This document shows positions 60,193 to 64,000 of a stretch of 64,000 nt of DNA, piece after piece. The position numbers and the translations under genes are program-made. Positions within the stretch are counted from its first letter, which is position 1; each line of letters opens with the position of its first letter. The stretch is from Cenococcum geophilum 1.58 (taxonomy: Eukaryota; Ascomycota; Dothideomycetes; Gloniales; Gloniaceae): the NCBI GenBank assembly GCA_001692895.1, contig KV748216.1, forward strand, positions 744,001 to 808,000, given 5' to 3'. The notes beneath the pieces are model-generated. The model worked only from the letters and a program-made list of their open reading frames with translations, searched no databases and had not been told where the DNA came from.

Positions 60193-63100
60193 CTAATTAG
60201 TGGTTAACTTCACTGTTATACCACAGAACAGCTAGGTATTACTAAGAAGAGACGAGCCACTATACCAGTGCTACTTGTGCTAGAGGAAGCTGTCTTTTAA
60301 GGTTAGAACTGGTCCTAAACCTTAAATAGAACTCTTCTATAAATCTAAGGATCTAAAAGGCTAGAACTAGTCCTGAGCCTTTCTAAGATTACGGATTCTT
60401 GCGTCCATTACGCAGAATAATACGCTTTATGAGTCTTCGCGATTTAAGGCTAGAACTAGTCCTAAGCCCTATAATCGCAAATACACGTCCGAATGCGTAC
60501 TAAACGACAAACGCGTACTAAACGATAACCCCTATACTAATAACACTTCCCTTCCTCCGAAAACATGGCTATGCCTACTTTAAATAACTGGAAAGACTCC
60601 TTACTATTAGGGGTAGCTAAGCACGCGAAACTTATTGATAAAGATTAGGACGAATTCGCCTTTAATATAACAACTTATACCGTAAAACAAGTTAACGGCT
60701 TTTTTCTACACTATATTATATTTTACTAAAATAGATGCTACGCCGACTTATAACTATAGGAGTATTTTAGGGAGGATTTCGTAGAATGGACTGCTGATAC
60801 CTAGGTACTTAGCAACGTTAATATTGTTTAGGACTTTTAAGACTTCCTCTATAGGAATAGGGTATATATTACTAAGAATGGTAACCCAATTGCTAGTAAT
60901 ATTTAGGCCGTTATTACTAGTATAGAAGAACTAATATGGACAAAAGCTAAGATTATACGTTAACTACGGAAACCTAAAAACAACCTATATTCTTTAGAAG
61001 GCAACTTTAATTTGTATTAAAACCCCTAAAACGCTAACCCCCCACTTAGAGCTGCTCTCCCACCTAGAGGTACTCTCCCACTTAGAGTTGCTCCGCCTTT
61101 ACCTCCTCTACTCTAGCCAACCGGTAAGCCTTTACTATAAGAAGTTACGAATCTAATAAAGGTATATTCGGACGAAGAGAAAAAGTTTAAAGGAGAACTG
61201 TACGATATGCTCGGAGTAAAACTATAGGTCTTTTATAACTGTTATAATAAGGTTAGAATTTAACGCCACTAGTACTATTACGCTTTCTCTATTATATTAA
61301 AGGGATAAGTAATAATATTCTATTACGACTATATTACGGGTAAAAACTATAACTTTAATATAATGCTTTAGCTTACTAGAGCCTACTTTAAAACTAATAA
61401 GAATCGCCAACTTTATATATCCAAATGGCGGGAGATTATATTTTAGAGAGTTATTACTTCTAACCTAATAAAGACTTATTTAGAGTGCCTTTAACTACTC
61501 TTTAATAAACTCTAGAAAATCTAATATAGCCTTACCGAAACTTACTAAAACGAGAATAGCCTAAGGGACTAGGTTATCTTAGTATGCCGTAGCGTTCCTA
61601 AGTGTAACTTGGCGCTATATAAACCTATAGATACGTTTAAAGGAGTATATACTAAGCTACGCTCCGCCGTAGGTACTATAATGCGAATATAAGAATCTTA
61701 ATAGCTTTATACTAAAAGCCCTACCTAACTAAGCGTTCCTGACTAATATAATTACCACTAGACTAATTAAATATATGGCGGCCGTGGTAGGGAATATAAT
61801 AAAGGGTACGATTAACGTCAACTATAAGGTAATTATAGAGGTTCTTATAGAGGTTCATTTTGAAGTAATTGCTAGAAGAAGTACTACGTTTATAAGAAGC
61901 CAAATTGCTAGTTAACTAGACACTCCCTTAATAAGCGAAAAAAGGCATATAATAAGTTTCGTTAGAGTATAAGAAATATTAGAAATTGTAAGGTTACTGC
62001 GGCCTACTTCTAAAGCTTCCTGGTTTAATATAAAGGCGTAGAAGATCTTAAGGGTAAGGTTAATAAGACTAAATAGCTCCTTATAGATATAGAAATTAAG
62101 AACTACTCTCCTAACTAATACTTTACTAAGTATAGTAAGGTAGATGGCATATAAATTATTACTATTCTTAATAACTAATCTACGCTCTATTCTATTACGA
62201 AGTCAGATATCTTTAATAAGCTAAAGGAGAGCTCCGCGTTCTCCTTTAACGATAGATACTTGGCGAATGTCTTCTATAGTATTATGCCAGATACTGGAGC
62301 CATAGGAGTATCTATAGCAGGAGAACCTTAAGTTCGAGCCCTTTAGCAGCTTAATAACTCTATTTAGATTAACTATTTAACGGCAGGCTAATATACGATT
62401 TGTTTTAGCAAAGGTACTATAATCTCTTTCGGCACAATTAGGGTTTAAACCCCCTTAGGGTATATTAGTTTCCACATTGTTCCTATAAATACTCCGTTTC
62501 TATTTTACATTAAAGATATAAATAAGTTAGGCGTTAGGCTTAACAACCTTAAGAATATACTTATTTAGGGAGATAATTAGGTGCCCGTTATGCGCAAGTG
62601 GGGTTACCCCTAGTTGCTCCTTTATTAACTAAAAAAGAGTGTTGCTTAGAGCCACTTAACTAAGTTAGAATTACGCCAACTACACTATCGTTTTAGCCAC
62701 CCATCCGTTTATTAATTACTTAGGGTTCTTTAGCAAGCAGGCCATAAAGTCAAGGTTAAGGCAATTAAGTATCTTATAAAGTACTGCTATTACTGCTAAA
62801 TAAACCAGAAGTCCCTTAGCCAATTTAAGTTTACCCTTAAAGATAACTACGACTTTAACTTCTATATTATCGTCGATGTTATATATCTTAGTAGCAAGCT
62901 AGTACTCCAAGTTATTAACTTCTTAACCTCCTTTTAAGCCGCACGATTCTTAAAGGATATATTAGCTAGGAACGCATGGGATACCCTTTAGTTATGCTAG
63001 ATTAATGTCTACCTAGGACCCCCTAATTAAATCGTCTATAACGTAGGAAAGAACTTCTTATCTATAGAGTTCCGATAATAGATAAAGGCAATGGCAATTA

Positions 63101-63572
63101 AGGTTAAGGAAGTCCCCGTTAAGGCGTATAATAGTATTAAAAAAGTAGAATAATATTATATGCCATTACGCCAAGCGTATAAGATCATTTCTTTAAAACT
63201 AGAGAACGCTAGCGAAGAGCTTATCTTATAGATGGCTGTTAAGGCTATTAACGATTCCGCTAGTCTAGATAGGCTTATACCCACGTTACTAGTCTTTAGT
63301 GCCCACCCTTAAATAACTAATAATTCTCTACTATCTCCCTCTATTGTGTAATAAGCTAAGGCTATCCGCAAAGCAATAAAAGAGGTGCGACGTCTCTACG
63401 CCACGCGCTAGGTTAACGACGTACTAGGAATAAGAAATAGCCTAAACACCTCAACTACGCTTAATTTACCACTCTAATCTAAAGTACGGGTATGGCGTAA
63501 GAAGGGAGGATAGTTAGGCCCACATAAACTTATTGTAAGTAATAGTTAAACTTGCACTCTTTAGATGCCCTA

Positions 63573-63723
63573 TCCCTTAGCACGTTAATTCGGGTCCGTA
63601 GGTTATCGATAAGAGCTAGCCAATAGAATCAATAATATCGGGGCTCTGTGACCATACACGTACTTTTGATTCTGGTGTTCGCGCACGGGCCACTTCGTCT
63701 ACGGACCCTAACGTGCTAAGGGA
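63573..63723. mobile_element. MITE-like fold-back element in the Copia element
   Basis: Long inverted ends, TCCCTTAGCACGTTA...TAACGTGCTAAGGGA, each continued inward by GGGTCCGTAG or its complement (the left arm has four extra bases). TA lies on both sides (63571-63572 and 63724-63725), as in Tc1/mariner-type targets. About 150 bp with no coding capacity. It is CpG-rich and undecayed inside a decayed host element, so a recent insert or one spared by RIP. No transposase for it is seen in the window. Confidence 0.75.
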
Positions 63724-64000
63724 TAGACCCACTTAATTCCGCTTAACCGTTGTTAAGCCCTATTATAGAAATGATAGTTCCGAGCCTTTATAGAATACCC
63801 TAAAGGATGCCCCAGAGGATGCCCTAGAGGATACCCTAGAGGAGAACCACAATTAATATGCTTTAGAAGGAGACTATAATTCTAATATAATTATAGCAGA
63901 TATGCCGTAACCACGACGCGGTAGAGGTCGCCTAAAAGAATTACAAAATTGCTAACACCTTGTTAATTTCGAAGAGTAATTCGTTACCGCTATTAAAAGT

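Larger units (their letters stand above)
60027..64000 (+). mobile_element. Ty1/copia LTR retrotransposon, 5' part (fossil)
   Basis: The 5' part of a Copia element that runs off the window. A probable LTR (60027-60192) and leader are followed by a gag-like region (from about 60566 to 61700), a CCHC-type knuckle near 61880-61920, and an aspartic protease with an MPDTGA site near 62283-62300. Integrase follows (about 62640-63400) with an HH-CC zinc part (FSHP, then CYYCQ) and a core. Reverse transcriptase would follow beyond 64000. Frames are broken many times. A small fold-back element interrupts it at 63573-63723. It differs from the Copia at 1-1704 in its LTR. Confidence 0.85.

Overview
The window is a gene-poor, strongly A+T-rich stretch that looks like a heterochromatic repeat nest of a filamentous ascomycete (inference). 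The long-terminal-repeat (LTR) elements are fungal-type Gypsy chromoviruses and Ty1/copia elements. All are saturated with TpA. The differences I compared between the two LTRs of one element are all or nearly all transitions, which is the signature of repeat-induced point mutation (RIP). I found no intact gene. Every coding relic is broken.

Layout as seen. 1-1704 is the 3' part of a Copia element. 1705-17105 is a minus-strand Gypsy (copy V1) interrupted by Gypsy I (3497-9348), by the Copia element, and by a G+C-rich retroposed insert R (13964-17021). 17106-29572 is Gypsy IV, split by Gypsy III (17967-24879). 29573-33950 is part of a second copy (V2) of the V family. 33951-48000 holds pieces of one minus-strand ABC-transporter pseudogene, broken by V2, Gypsy II (34431-40378) and Gypsy VI (41239-47605). 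49368-55308 is Gypsy VII in unassigned A+T-rich DNA. 55309-60026 is non-coding, with a cluster of tandem repeats and a fresh-looking solo LTR. 60027-64000 is the 5' part of another Copia element carrying a small fold-back element.

The order of events can be read from the nesting. An ABC-transporter gene was hit by V2, II and VI. V2 was hit by IV. IV was hit by III and V1. V1 was hit by Gypsy I, the Copia element and R. Target-site duplications of 5 bp support I, II, III, VI, VII and the solo LTR. A 13-bp duplication plus an oligo-T tract supports R.

The observations most worth following are three. First, insert R is an SVA-like composite: TSD, poly(A), a 12-unit minisatellite and a G+C-rich body that escaped decay. 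Second, a pair of small palindromic modules (A and B) recurs, in both orientations, in the 3' non-coding zones of four different Gypsy elements. Third, the relic ABC transporter, which resembles the HMT1/ATM1 half-transporter type, is the only host-type gene recognised here.
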